Source of the DNA: Sulfurimonas sp.
GTDB lineage: Bacteria; Campylobacterota; Campylobacteria; Campylobacterales; Sulfurimonadaceae
Assembly (NCBI GenBank): GCA_027064045.1
Contig: JAMOQK010000045.1
Span: forward strand, 1 to 39,931
Reading direction: 5' to 3'
Length of the DNA: 39,931 nt
Shown here: positions 24,407 through 33,416 of the stretch, piece after piece
How the letters are laid out: every line of letters starts with the position of its first letter
How positions within the stretch are numbered: position 1 is the first letter of the stretch
The notes under the pieces: model-generated
The model's input: only the letters and a program-made list of their open reading frames with translations
Database searches by the model: none
What the model was told of the DNA's origin: nothing
Made by a program: the position numbers and the translations under genes

Positions 24407-26093
24407 AAGCTTCATGTAAATATAAAACTTCATTCCCTTTAACATTATAGTAAATTCCCGAAGAATTTTTTCTTGACACAAAAACTCCACGACCATTATA
24501 TGCTTTACGGTTTCTAAAAATATAACTCAGTGTTTGAGTGTCAAAACCAGTACCTTCATCTATGATTTGAGTTACTATGTAAGTTGTAGATTCATATAGT
24601 AGTTTACTTACTTTAACTTCTATCTTTTTATCACATAGAACTTCTAATTTTTGCAACTCATCAAAGTATGTATCATCTTCAATAAGTTGTTGTTTTTTGG
24701 AGCTACTTAAACCTAAGCTACCATGCTCGTATGCATTCATAAAAAGCTCTGTAAAAACTACACTGGCATTATAAACTACCTTAGCATCATCTGTTAAAGA
24801 ATTTAGTGTCTCACTATACCATTCACCCGCTAAATCTACATCTTTTATAGATGATGAAAAACTTCTTTTACTGACTAAAGCATCTAGTAAGTTTAGTCTA
24901 TTCATAAAAATAAAAGTTATATCATCCTCTGCTTCATCAATTCTATTGAAAAATTTTGTTTTCAAATCTTGGCGTGTAAAACTTGATTTAAAATCTTCTT
25001 CTATAAATTCTGCATATGTTCTATCTTCATTTTTAACCATATTCTCAACAAGACCATCACTATAAAAAAGAAACTTATCTATATCTTTTATGTTATATTG
25101 TGAAACTTTATAATCACTTGAATATTTACTAATAGGAGGATTGTTTGATTTTATCTTGATAATATTTTTATCTTTATCTTGAATTAAGATAGCAGGCATA
25201 GCAAATTTTGCATATTGTAACTTGTTGCAAGAATGATCAAAAAGGATATAGTCTATTGCAAGTGCTTCCTCTTCAAGAAGGATAGGTTTTATATATTCAA
25301 CAGATTCTTTAACTAAAACTTCTAAACTAAAACTATCAAATTCAACCATTTTATCTACGATATGATTTACAAAAGTTGTCATAACCATAGCTGTCAATGA
25401 AGCAGAAAGACCTTTACCCATCCCATCTACAAGTAGATAAAAAGCTATGTTTGCATCTATTCTTCTTGCTGTATAAGCATCACCACTCATAATATCTAGT
25501 GGTTGATATAAAAAGTCAATCAAAGAAAAATGATGTGTTCCAACCATTTGATAATAAAAATCGTTTCTTAAAATATTTAACTCTTTTGCAAAAGCTAAAT
25601 CCTCTTGATAAGAGTTGTATTCATCTTTTTTTTCCAGCTCTATCAGTTTTTTATTTTCTTGCTCTTTTAAGTATTTATTTGCCATTAAAACTTTAGCACT
25701 ATTCTCCACCGCTTCAAGTATCATTTCATATTGAATCGGTTTTTTGATAAAATTATGCACTTGAAGTTTTAAAGCTTTTATAATGACATCTTTTTCATCC
25801 ATCGCACTAATAAGGATGATGGGAATATCTTTATCTTTATCCCTTATCTTCTTAACCATCTCTAAACCATTTACAAATGGCATATAGTAGTCTGTGATAA
25901 TAATATCTATATTTTCTTGTAAAAACTTTTTATATCCATCATCACCATCTACGGCAAAGATTATTTTTCCAAACAAAGCTTCAAAAATATCTTTGTAAGC
26001 AAGACGAATATCTTCATCATCTTCAACGCACAAAAGGGTTAGCCCTTTTATAAACTCAAAACTTTCTTCGCTAATTACTGTATGATTATTCAT
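24405..26093 (-). CDS. Response regulator with PP2C/SpoIIE phosphatase and RsbW-like kinase domains
   Basis: 562 residues. A receiver domain ([15 protein letters not shown], phosphoacceptor Asp in [15 protein letters not shown] near residue 62, Lys in FIKKPI), a SpoIIE/PP2C-like phosphatase core ([38 protein letters not shown], then [10 protein letters not shown]), and a C-terminal HATPase ([17 protein letters not shown]). The order REC-phosphatase-kinase matches HsbR-type partner-switch regulators, whose target is a STAS antagonist. A STAS gene and a chemoreceptor lie just upstream in the same operon; the start overlaps the chemoreceptor by 8 bp. Confidence 0.88.
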   Translation of the reverse strand: MNNHTVISEESFEFIKGLTLLCVEDDEDIRLAYKDIFEALFGKIIFAVDGDDGYKKFLQENIDIIITDYYMPFVNGLEMVKKIRDKDKDIPIILISAMDEKDVIIKALKLQVHNFIKKPIQYEMILEAVENSAKVLMANKYLKEQENKKLIELEKKDEYNSYQEDLAFAKELNILRNDFYYQMVGTHHFSLIDFLYQPLDIMSGDAYTARRIDANIAFYLLVDGMGKGLSASLTAMVMTTFVNHIVDKMVEFDSFSLEVLVKESVEYIKPILLEEEALAIDYILFDHSCNKLQYAKFAMPAILIQDKDKNIIKIKSNNPPISKYSSDYKVSQYNIKDIDKFLFYSDGLVENMVKNEDRTYAEFIEEDFKSSFTRQDLKTKFFNRIDEAEDDITFIFMNRLNLLDALVSKRSFSSSIKDVDLAGEWYSETLNSLTDDAKVVYNASVVFTELFMNAYEHGSLGLSSSKKQQLIEDDTYFDELQKLEVLCDKKIEVKVSKLLYESTTYIVTQIIDEGTGFDTQTLSYIFRNRKAYNGRGVFVSRKNSSGIYYNVKGNEVLYLHEA

Positions 26094-28071
26094 TTATTTT
26101 AAATCTATTTAAAGTTTCTTGAAGTTTAGATGCATCTTTAGAAAATACAACTGCCGCTTCTTCAACAAGCGTTCTTAAAGATATGTTTTTAGATGAAATT
26201 TTTATCATTTCATCCATATTTTCAATCAACTCTTTTGTTTTTGTAGCTATATATATACTTTGGTACATAACATTAGTTGATTTGTCCTGTGTGATATTTA
26301 AATTTTCTTTTGTTTCTTGTGAAGATGTGATAAGGCTTTGTGCTGAACTAGCAATAACATCCATATTTTGTGAAGTCTGCTCTGTATCTTGTGCAATTTC
26401 TACAACATTTTGTGTTATAAGATTTACATTTGCACCAATCTCACTAAGACTTTTCTGTGTTCTCTCAGCAAGTTTTCTTACCTCATCTGCTACCACAGCA
26501 AAACCTCTACCATGTTCACCAGCACGAGCTGCTTCTATGGCAGCATTTAGTGCCAAAAGGTTTGTTTGGTCTGCGATGTCAGAGATGATTCCTAAAACAT
26601 CTTTTATATTCTTAGCCTGTTCCGTTAAAGACGATACCTTGTTTGCCAAATCTTGTTGATGTTCATTTTCTGTTTCAATAGAAGATACAACACCATCTAA
26701 CTCTGAAACAAAACTGTCTAACACATTAAGAGTCTTATCTAAATCTTCTGTTACAACAATAGAAGCTTCTTCAACATTATCAAGTCTATCTCCAACTTCA
26801 GAAACAAGAGTGTTTATAGTTGTTATTTTTATATCTGCACTATCACTGTTTGTAGATAATTCATTTACCACCATATTAAGCTTTTTAGTTTCTTCTGCTG
26901 TTGTAAGAGAAACATTAATAGCATGAGCAATACCAACTTTAAAAGCTTCAATCATTGTGTTTATGGCAGTTGAGATATTTGCTATCTCATCTTTATTGTT
27001 TTTTGAATGGATTGGTTTTGATAAATCCTGATTTTGTGAGATATATGTCAATTGTTTCAAATTTTCACTAACACTCTCATTTACACCTTTACCAATAGTA
27101 AAAATAACAACAAACATAAGCAAGGCAAAAAGTGCATAACTTACTATTGTGATGATTGCATTCATCTTAGAATCTGATTCAATATTCTCCAATAAAACTG
27201 TATTTTGTCGTGAAATTTCATCATCCACTTTTTTGAGAAGATTTATCTTTTTTGTTATGGTTTTAAACCATTTAACACTATCTACACCAAATCCACCATC
27301 ACTTGCTTTTTCTTTTGCAATCTTTCTCATCTTGTTTACTTCATTTATAACAGGCGAATTCATAGTCTTTTTATAAAAAGATTTTACACCATCACTTGCC
27401 ATAGCCAAAGAAGAATCAAGATATGCATTTTGCTCAGCTACAAGTGTAATCCACTTAGCAAACATCCCATCACCAAATTTATCAGCCGCAAAAGTACCAC
27501 TTAGCACAGCTCTTTCAATTCCTGCTCTCTCTTTGGATTTTAAAAAGTTTGTATATGCATCAAGTGCTTTTATAAGCTCAGGTGTATAAGCTAGTTTAGC
27601 AGTAAGTGCAACAATATTTAAAATTTTTGCATTCATTTTTGTATAGTAACTTACTTCATCTTTAATACTTATGCCAAGTGCATCTATGCGTGAGCGAATC
27701 TGATTTAGCTTATTCATATCATTTGTAAATGAAACAACCTCTGCTTTTAATTCATCAGAGAAAGAGTTTAAATCTAAAGTTGCTATATATGCTTTTAATT
27801 CATCATCTCTTTTGTTTGTTAAAAGTCTTTGCTTTGGCAAAATATCTACAAATTTTTTACCTTTTGAACCAATAAATCCAGCACTAGCCCCTCTCTCCTT
27901 CTGTGTTTCGTGGATTAAAAGACTTAATTTTTGTGAGAGTGTTTCTAACTCTTTAGCTTGAGTTATAGATGCTTTTTCATCTAATGCTTTTTCTACGGTA
28001 ATGCCAATGATAACAAGTGCAAAAAACACTACCATCAACATTATGAGTTTTAATTTGCTTCTAATACTCAT
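26086..28071 (-). CDS. Methyl-accepting chemotaxis protein with NIT sensor domain
   Basis: 661 residues. An N-terminal membrane helix, then a periplasmic nitrate/nitrite-sensing-type (NIT) domain ([20 protein letters not shown] near residue 52, [22 protein letters not shown] near residue 173), a second membrane helix ([22 protein letters not shown]), a HAMP segment, and a signalling tip [44 protein letters not shown]. The ligand is not certain despite the family name. It sits between a STAS protein and a REC-PP2C-HATPase protein, so it may feed partner switching rather than only CheA. It abuts the STAS stop. Confidence 0.92.
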   Translation of the reverse strand: MSIRSKLKLIMLMVVFFALVIIGITVEKALDEKASITQAKELETLSQKLSLLIHETQKERGASAGFIGSKGKKFVDILPKQRLLTNKRDDELKAYIATLDLNSFSDELKAEVVSFTNDMNKLNQIRSRIDALGISIKDEVSYYTKMNAKILNIVALTAKLAYTPELIKALDAYTNFLKSKERAGIERAVLSGTFAADKFGDGMFAKWITLVAEQNAYLDSSLAMASDGVKSFYKKTMNSPVINEVNKMRKIAKEKASDGGFGVDSVKWFKTITKKINLLKKVDDEISRQNTVLLENIESDSKMNAIITIVSYALFALLMFVVIFTIGKGVNESVSENLKQLTYISQNQDLSKPIHSKNNKDEIANISTAINTMIEAFKVGIAHAINVSLTTAEETKKLNMVVNELSTNSDSADIKITTINTLVSEVGDRLDNVEEASIVVTEDLDKTLNVLDSFVSELDGVVSSIETENEHQQDLANKVSSLTEQAKNIKDVLGIISDIADQTNLLALNAAIEAARAGEHGRGFAVVADEVRKLAERTQKSLSEIGANVNLITQNVVEIAQDTEQTSQNMDVIASSAQSLITSSQETKENLNITQDKSTNVMYQSIYIATKTKELIENMDEMIKISSKNISLRTLVEEAAVVFSKDASKLQETLNRFKINE

Positions 28072-28359
28072 CTACATTTTACTTGCATTAAAGGTAGAAG
28101 ATAATTGTAAATCATCTAAAAGATTCATTAATTGAGAATTTCCTATTTTTAATGACAGGTTAACAGCATCCTTAAGTACAAGTTTACTAAAATATCCAAT
28201 CACAGAAGATGTAATAGACAAAGAATCAATTATGCTTATAACTATGTTGTTATGTTTAGTTTTTAGGTCATCTAAACAATTTTTTATATTTTGAAAATCA
28301 CTGATAGTTTTTATATTGCCTTTGATTGTAACATGATTTGAAGCTGAAGAAAGTTCCAT
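28072..28359 (-). CDS. STAS-domain (anti-sigma-factor antagonist-like) protein
   Basis: About 95 residues, one STAS domain. The segment VISIIDSLSITSSVIGYFSKLV retains Ser residues where SpoIIAA/RsbV proteins are phosphorylated (IDSSGLG-like). The ATG at 28359 has AAAGGA 8 nt upstream; the longer frame to 28401 is less likely. It is probably the substrate of the kinase and phosphatase domains of the 24405-26093 protein. Confidence 0.78.
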   Translation of the reverse strand: MELSSASNHVTIKGNIKTISDFQNIKNCLDDLKTKHNNIVISIIDSLSITSSVIGYFSKLVLKDAVNLSLKIGNSQLMNLLDDLQLSSTFNASKM

Positions 28360-28404
28360 TGTGAGTATCCTTTTGTATTTGAGTTTCCATAATACTACCA
28401 AAAG

Positions 28405-29571
28405 TTAACTAAAAGCACCAATATTTTCCAGCCATTCTTTCATTTTTCTCTCAAAACCGATACTTTTTAACTCAATAAATTTTAGAGGTTCTAAAAGATA
28501 GTTTTGTTTAACGAAACCTCCGAAATCATGAGGGTATAGATAACCTTTATTTTGTTGTGAAATATTGTTTGGAATATCAAGTAAAGTACCATTTTTAATG
28601 GCTTTTATAGCTTTATTAATTGCCAAGTATGATGAATTTGATTTTGGGGAAGCACACAGATAAACTACTGCTTGAGCTAAGATAATTCTAGCTTCAGGGT
28701 AGCCGATTTTACTTACACTTGTCATAGCTGAAGTACAAAGAGTAAGAGCTTGTGGATTTGCATTGCCCACATCTTCACTAGCTAATATCACAAGTCGTCT
28801 TGCTATAAACTCAGCACTCTCGCCACCCTCTATAAGTCTAGCTAAGTAATAAATACTTGCATCTATGTCTGAGCCTCTTATAGATTTTATCATCGCACTT
28901 GTTAAATCATAGTGAATACCAGCTTCACTACTTCCACCACTTATGGCATGTGGACGGAGCGATTTAAGAGTTTTTAATTTTATGTGAGTATCTATATTGG
29001 AACTAAATTCAAGTAGTTTCAACATAGCTCTTGCATCACCACCACTACTTTTTATAAGATATTCTTTTGCATCTTCATCACAAATCACTTTGGCATGTGA
29101 GATAGCTTTATCTAAAAGTTTTGACAGTGCTTCATTTGAGATACTTTTTACTTCAAACAGCATAGAACGGGAACGGATAGCTGAAGTTAATGAAAAAAAA
29201 GGATTTTCAGTTGAAGCACCTATGATTAAAACTGTATTGTTTTCCATTACGGGGAGCAAAACCTCTTGTTGGTTTTTTGCTAACCTATGCACCTCATCTA
29301 TAAAGATTAAAGGCTTTTGAAGAGTATTTTTATATTGATCAAAAATTTTTCTGAGTTGCTCCACTTTTAGTGAAGTGGCATTAAACTCATAAAATGGCAG
29401 TTGCATAGTTTTAGCAATTATCCTAGCTAAAGAAGTTTTACCACAACCAGCCCCACCCCAGATAAAACTATGTCCTAAAACACCTTTTTCACATAGCACT
29501 CTAAGTGGTGCTGTTTTGGAAGTTAAATGTTCTTGCCCAACAATATCATCAAAAGTTTTTGGTACTATTAT
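28405..29571 (-). CDS. rarA: Replication-associated recombination protein A (RarA/MgsA AAA+ ATPase), apparent AUA start
   Basis: An AAA+ clamp-loader-like ATPase acting at stalled forks. Walker A is WGGAGCGKTSLAR, Walker B LIFIDEVHRL, sensor 1 GASTENPFFSLTSAIRSRS, and the C-terminal MgsA region includes GGESAEFIARRLVILASEDVGNANP. The first standard start (GTG, 29499) would cut off the conserved start. In-frame codons upstream read VPKTFDDIVGQEHLTSKTAPLR, the expected RarA N-terminus, back to ATA codons at 29571 and 29568, with no ATG, GTG or TTG. The ATA at 29571 overlaps the upstream TAA as ATAA. Length from there is 388 residues. One exact and one near 10-mer. Confidence 0.85.
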   Translation of the reverse strand: MIVPKTFDDIVGQEHLTSKTAPLRVLCEKGVLGHSFIWGGAGCGKTSLARIIAKTMQLPFYEFNATSLKVEQLRKIFDQYKNTLQKPLIFIDEVHRLAKNQQEVLLPVMENNTVLIIGASTENPFFSLTSAIRSRSMLFEVKSISNEALSKLLDKAISHAKVICDEDAKEYLIKSSGGDARAMLKLLEFSSNIDTHIKLKTLKSLRPHAISGGSSEAGIHYDLTSAMIKSIRGSDIDASIYYLARLIEGGESAEFIARRLVILASEDVGNANPQALTLCTSAMTSVSKIGYPEARIILAQAVVYLCASPKSNSSYLAINKAIKAIKNGTLLDIPNNISQQNKGYLYPHDFGGFVKQNYLLEPLKFIELKSIGFERKMKEWLENIGAFS

Positions 29572-30353
29572 TTTTTACCCCTCTCTTTATCTTTCTTATC
29601 TTCTGTTTTTAAAAATTTATGTAAAGCCGAGTACTCACTTCTTGTTAAAAATCTACTTTTTCCAGTTGGAAGGTTGTTTAACTCAACCTCTGCAAAACTA
29701 ATCCTTTTTAAGTCTGCCACCTCACAGCCAAAATGAGCGAAAAATCTTCTAATCTCACGATTTTTCCCTTCAGAAATAGCAATTTTCAAGATGGAATAAT
29801 TTGGAGTATTTTTCTGGATTTTATATCCTAAAAAAGGTGCAAATGTCATACTGGTAATCTTTGAATATTCATGTCCACCAGCAGTTGCATCACTAAGCTC
29901 AAGCCCATTTAACATCGCGTCTTGCATCTCTTGTGTAATTTCACCTTTGATTTTTACTTTATAAATCCTCTCCAACCCTGAGTTCATCAAAGCACTGGCA
30001 ACTTTGGAAGCATCTGTTAAAAGCAACACTCCCTCAGTAGCATAATCAAGTCTTCCAACTGGGATATAGTGTTTATACTTTTTCTCCAACCCATCATAAA
30101 TAGTTTTTCTACCTCTTGGGTCATTTTTAGTAACAAGCTCCCCTTTTGGTTTATTGTAAACTATAACTGTATATTTATCTCTAGGAGCTACTTGTTTACC
30201 ACTAACATAAACTATGTCAATGCCCTCTTCAACCTGAGTTGCAGGATTATCCTCTATCTCACCATTTACTCTAACATAACCATCTTGAATAACCTTATCA
30301 GCCTCCCTGCGTGAGTAACTTGAATGGTGTGCTATATATTTGTTTAGTCTCAT
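29568..30353 (-). CDS. 23S/16S rRNA pseudouridine synthase (RluB/RsuA family)
   Basis: 261 residues. An N-terminal S4 RNA-binding domain (MRLNKYIAHHSSYSRREADKVIQDGYVRVNG) and the RsuA-type catalytic core with Asp in VGRLDYATEGVLLLT (about residue 100), then NREIRRFFAHFGCEVADLKRISF. It isomerises uridine to pseudouridine in rRNA. The C-terminus is Lys/Arg-rich. Start overlaps the HEPN stop (ATGA); stop overlaps the inferred rarA start (ATAA). Confidence 0.9.
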   Translation of the reverse strand: MRLNKYIAHHSSYSRREADKVIQDGYVRVNGEIEDNPATQVEEGIDIVYVSGKQVAPRDKYTVIVYNKPKGELVTKNDPRGRKTIYDGLEKKYKHYIPVGRLDYATEGVLLLTDASKVASALMNSGLERIYKVKIKGEITQEMQDAMLNGLELSDATAGGHEYSKITSMTFAPFLGYKIQKNTPNYSILKIAISEGKNREIRRFFAHFGCEVADLKRISFAEVELNNLPTGKSRFLTRSEYSALHKFLKTEDKKDKERGKK

Positions 30354-30715
30354 AATAACTCTTTTAGTTTTTTCATTTTTTCTTCTAATTCATCAAGCTC
30401 TTCACTACAAATCTCAAAGACTATATCAGCTTGAATATCTGTATAATGGTATGATAACAGATCCCCAAATCTTATAATCTCATCCCAATATTGTTTTAGA
30501 GCAACTTTACTTAATAAAATTTCATCTCTTTTTTGAAGATTTTTTATTGCCTCTCCACTAGCTTGAAGTCTCATTAAGATAGCTTCCATCTTTGTGATGT
30601 TGTCATCATTTAATAAAAAATCATCACTTATTTTTATATTTAAAAACCTCTTTCTGTTTAGTTCTATACTATCTAACACAAAATCAATAAGTTCTAATGC
30701 TGTTAATTTATTCAT
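30350..30715 (-). CDS. HepT-like HEPN protein (DUF86) with altered catalytic motif
   Basis: 121 residues, helical. Residues 77-101 (WDEIIRFGDLLSYHYTDIQADIVFEI) align by eye with the HepT segment that normally carries R-X4-H-X-Y. Here the Arg position is Gly84 and the His position is Tyr89, while Arg82 and His90 sit two before and one after, and Tyr91 (the usual AMPylated Tyr) remains. It could be an inactive toxin, an active variant, or a partner protein with another role. It is coupled to the MNT gene by an ATGA overlap, in the usual toxin-antitoxin order MNT-HEPN. Confidence 0.8.
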   Translation of the reverse strand: MNKLTALELIDFVLDSIELNRKRFLNIKISDDFLLNDDNITKMEAILMRLQASGEAIKNLQKRDEILLSKVALKQYWDEIIRFGDLLSYHYTDIQADIVFEICSEELDELEEKMKKLKELL

Positions 30716-31002
30716 ATAAAAATAGTCTCCCCTTTGATATGTTCGTATATAGCACCTTTACTTCTTTTATGTTCACGAAAAAGGTCAATTTTTGTGTGGT
30801 AAACATCTTCGAGATAATTCCATAAACCTGCTATCTTTCTAAACTTTACCTCTTGAAATTTTACAAATATATCTATATCACTATTTTGAGTTTGTTTGCC
30901 AGTCGCATAAGAACCAAATAAACCAATTTTTTCTACACCAAATTCATTTTGAATATAGTTTTTATTCTCTCTCAATTTATCTAAAATATACTCTTTTGTC
31001 AC
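30712..31002 (-). CDS. MNT-domain nucleotidyltransferase, antitoxin partner of the HEPN gene
   Basis: 96 residues with GS-X10-DXD intact (Gly30-Ser31 in GLFGSYATG; Asp42, Asp44 in SDIDIFVKF). MntA-type antitoxins neutralise HepT by adding AMP to its Tyr. The start is GTG, overlapping the kpsF stop (GTGA); its own stop overlaps the HEPN start. It is embedded in a housekeeping operon rather than on an island. It shares layout with the solo MNT at 11579 but is not a close copy. Confidence 0.88.
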   Translation of the reverse strand: MTKEYILDKLRENKNYIQNEFGVEKIGLFGSYATGKQTQNSDIDIFVKFQEVKFRKIAGLWNYLEDVYHTKIDLFREHKRSKGAIYEHIKGETIFI

Positions 31003-31961
31003 GATATACCCTTCTCTATAAGTGTATGTATATGTAGTACACCTTTTATCTTTTTATCTTCATCCGTTATAACAAGGAGTTGAATTTTTTTCTCCTCTAT
31101 CATCACAAGAGCTTCACTTGCTAACATCTCTTCATCTTGGCATGTAGATGGATTTTTTGTGGCATATTTTAAGATATTATCATCTAGTGAAAAATCACTT
31201 TGAAGTAAAGCTCGGCGAATATCACCATCACTTACAAGTGCCATCAATCTTTCATCATCATCAACAACTAAAACTGTACCTAAACGACCTTCACTTATAG
31301 CGATGATAGCATCTTTTACTTTTGCGTCTTTGTTGATGATAGGTAGATTTTCACTCTGCATAAGGTTGCTTACCTTCACAAAAAGCTGTTTTCCTAAAGC
31401 ACCACCAGGGTGAAAAGAAGCAAAGTCACTCTTTTTAAAATCTCTTGCTTTCATTAGACAAACTGCTAAAGCATCACCCAAAGCCAAAGTTAAAGTGGTT
31501 GAACTTGTTGGTGCGATGTCAAGTGGACAAGCCTCTTTTTGTACAACCACATCCACAATCAAATCACTATACCGCCCAAGCGTTGAGTTTCTATCTCTTG
31601 TCATCCCAATCAGTGGCACTTTAAAGCGTTTTATATGTGGTAAAATAGAGCTTAATTCCTCACTCTCTCCAGAGTAACTAATAGCGATAACCACATCATT
31701 TTTACTTATCATCCCCAAATCACCATGTAAAGCTTCAGTTGGATGAAGAAAAAAACTTGGCGTTCCGGTAGAAGCGAATGTTGCTGCCATTTTCGCCCCT
31801 ATGAGTCCAGATTTCCCAACACCTGTAATGATAAGTTTGCCCTGACATTTTAAAACTAACTCAACAACATCTTTAAAACTATCATCTAAGCTTTGAGATG
31901 CTCTAAGTAGTGTTTGTGCTTCAATATCTAAAGTTTCTTGTGCTATTTTTTTGTAATTCAT
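30999..31961 (-). CDS. kdsD: Arabinose-5-phosphate isomerase (KdsD/KpsF)
   Basis: 320 residues. A SIS sugar-isomerase domain (ITGVGKSGLIGAKMAATFASTGTPSFFLHPTEALHGDLGMI) followed by two CBS domains (about residues 205-320, LGTVLVVDDDERLMALVSDGDIRRALL). It converts ribulose-5-phosphate to arabinose-5-phosphate for KDO and lipopolysaccharide synthesis. It heads the long minus-strand operon running to 24405 and is divergent from nnr across 42 bp containing a TATACTATAAT-like element. One near 10-mer (31138). Confidence 0.92.
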   Translation of the reverse strand: MNYKKIAQETLDIEAQTLLRASQSLDDSFKDVVELVLKCQGKLIITGVGKSGLIGAKMAATFASTGTPSFFLHPTEALHGDLGMISKNDVVIAISYSGESEELSSILPHIKRFKVPLIGMTRDRNSTLGRYSDLIVDVVVQKEACPLDIAPTSSTTLTLALGDALAVCLMKARDFKKSDFASFHPGGALGKQLFVKVSNLMQSENLPIINKDAKVKDAIIAISEGRLGTVLVVDDDERLMALVSDGDIRRALLQSDFSLDDNILKYATKNPSTCQDEEMLASEALVMIEEKKIQLLVITDEDKKIKGVLHIHTLIEKGIS

Positions 31962-32003
31962 AGTGTAATTATACTATAATAACCAAAATAGGAGTTAAGA
32001 GTC

Positions 32004-33368
32004 ATGCAAAAACTGTTTGAAGAAGTTGGAAGTTTAGATAAAAGATGTTACGATAAATTTAGTTTAAATGAAGATATTTTAATGGAACATGCTGCTGATG
32101 GAATGGCAGATTTTATCAGAACAAAATTTACAAAACACTCAAAAATCACTGTGGCATGTGGAGGTGGAAACAACGGAGCTGATGGGATTGCACTTGCCAG
32201 GCTTTTGCACAAAGATTTTGAAGTTAGTATTTTTTATGCAAAAGAGGTAAAATCTCCGATGGCTCTCTTGCAACAAAAAAGGGTAAAATCTTTAAATATT
32301 CCCACATGCCAAGAGATTAAAGAGTGTGATATTTTAGTAGATGCTATCGTGGGAACTGGTTTTAATGGGGAGTTTGATGAGAGGTTGAGCCAAATTATCC
32401 AAGATATGAACTTATCAAAAGCCTATAAAATTGCTTGTGATGTTCCAAGTGGCTATAAATTTTATGCCGATACAACTCTAACTATGGGTGCTTTAAAAAA
32501 AGATATGTTTTTAGACAAACATAAAGATTTTGTTGGGGACATAAAAGTTTTAGATTTGGGAATATCAAGAGAGATTTACGAGGGTGAAACCTCTTGGTAT
32601 CTACTTGATTTTGAAGATATGAAACTACCTTTTAGAGATAAAAAAGACAGCCACAAAGGAAGTTTTGGTCACCTTGCTTTGGCATGTGGGGATAAGAGTG
32701 GAGCGAGTATCATGTCTGCTTTATCAGCTACAAAATTTGGTGCTGGACTTGTAACACTTGTTGGGTTTAAAAACATAACAATCCCACATGCCATAATGTA
32801 TTCACACGAACTACCAAAAAACACAACTGCTTTGGCATGTGGGATGGGTTTAGGAGATGGATTTAGCGATAAAGAGTTAATGAAATTTTTAGATAATGAT
32901 TTTACCCTTGTCTGCGATGCTGATATTTTCCACATGCCAATACTCTTAGAAATTTTAAAAAGAAGAGATGTTGTTTTAACCCCACATGCCAAAGAGTTTG
33001 TTTCACTTTTAAAACAAACTGCTCTGGCAGATATAAGCATAGATGAGTTACAAAACAAACGCTTCTTTTATGTTGAATTATTTTGTAAAAAATTTCCACA
33101 TGCCACACTTATTTTAAAAGGTGCAAATGTGATAGTAGCATCCAAAGGTAAATTTTTCATAAACCCACATGGCACTCAGGCTTTAGCTAAAGGTGGAAGT
33201 GGCGATGTTTTAAGTGGCTTGGTTGGGGCATTATTAGCTCAAGGTTATACACCACTTGAAGCCGCAAAAACTGCTTCACTTGCCCACACAAAATTGGCAT
33301 GTGGGTATGAAGGAGCTGATTTTTCACTTACAGCAGATGATTTGATAGAGGGTATTTGTAAATTGTAA
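32004..33368 (+). CDS. nnr: Bifunctional NAD(P)H-hydrate epimerase / ADP-dependent dehydratase
   Basis: 454 residues. The N-terminal YjeF_N epimerase half (ACGGGNNGADGIALARLL near residue 52, VDAIVGTGFNG, CDVPSGYKF) is joined to a C-terminal dehydratase half (HKGSFGHLALACGDKSGASIMSALSA, LTPHAKEF, ILKGANVIVAS, GTQALAKGGSGDVLSGLVGALLAQG). It repairs hydrated NAD(P)H. AGGAG lies 9 nt before the ATG. Nine exact and one near copy of the iterated 10-mer lie inside, read as ACG, PHA, TCQ or HMP depending on frame, without disturbing the recognisable motifs. Confidence 0.95.
   Translation: MQKLFEEVGSLDKRCYDKFSLNEDILMEHAADGMADFIRTKFTKHSKITVACGGGNNGADGIALARLLHKDFEVSIFYAKEVKSPMALLQQKRVKSLNIPTCQEIKECDILVDAIVGTGFNGEFDERLSQIIQDMNLSKAYKIACDVPSGYKFYADTTLTMGALKKDMFLDKHKDFVGDIKVLDLGISREIYEGETSWYLLDFEDMKLPFRDKKDSHKGSFGHLALACGDKSGASIMSALSATKFGAGLVTLVGFKNITIPHAIMYSHELPKNTTALACGMGLGDGFSDKELMKFLDNDFTLVCDADIFHMPILLEILKRRDVVLTPHAKEFVSLLKQTALADISIDELQNKRFFYVELFCKKFPHATLILKGANVIVASKGKFFINPHGTQALAKGGSGDVLSGLVGALLAQGYTPLEAAKTASLAHTKLACGYEGADFSLTADDLIEGICKL
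32152..33304. repeat. Densest cluster of the iterated 10-mer, inside nnr
   Basis: Exact copies start at 32152(+), 32302(-), 32680(+), 32784(-), 32833(+), 32930(-), 32982(-), 33096(-) and 33295(+), where (+) is TGGCATGTGG on the plus strand; a one-mismatch copy is at 33165. That is nine exact copies in about 1.15 kb. Opposite orientations are interleaved, so neighbouring copies could pair in single-stranded DNA or RNA. Confidence 0.95.
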
Positions 33369-33416
33369 GTTTTGTTATGATATAAATCGTTATAATAATT
33401 TAAATAGGAAAAAAGT

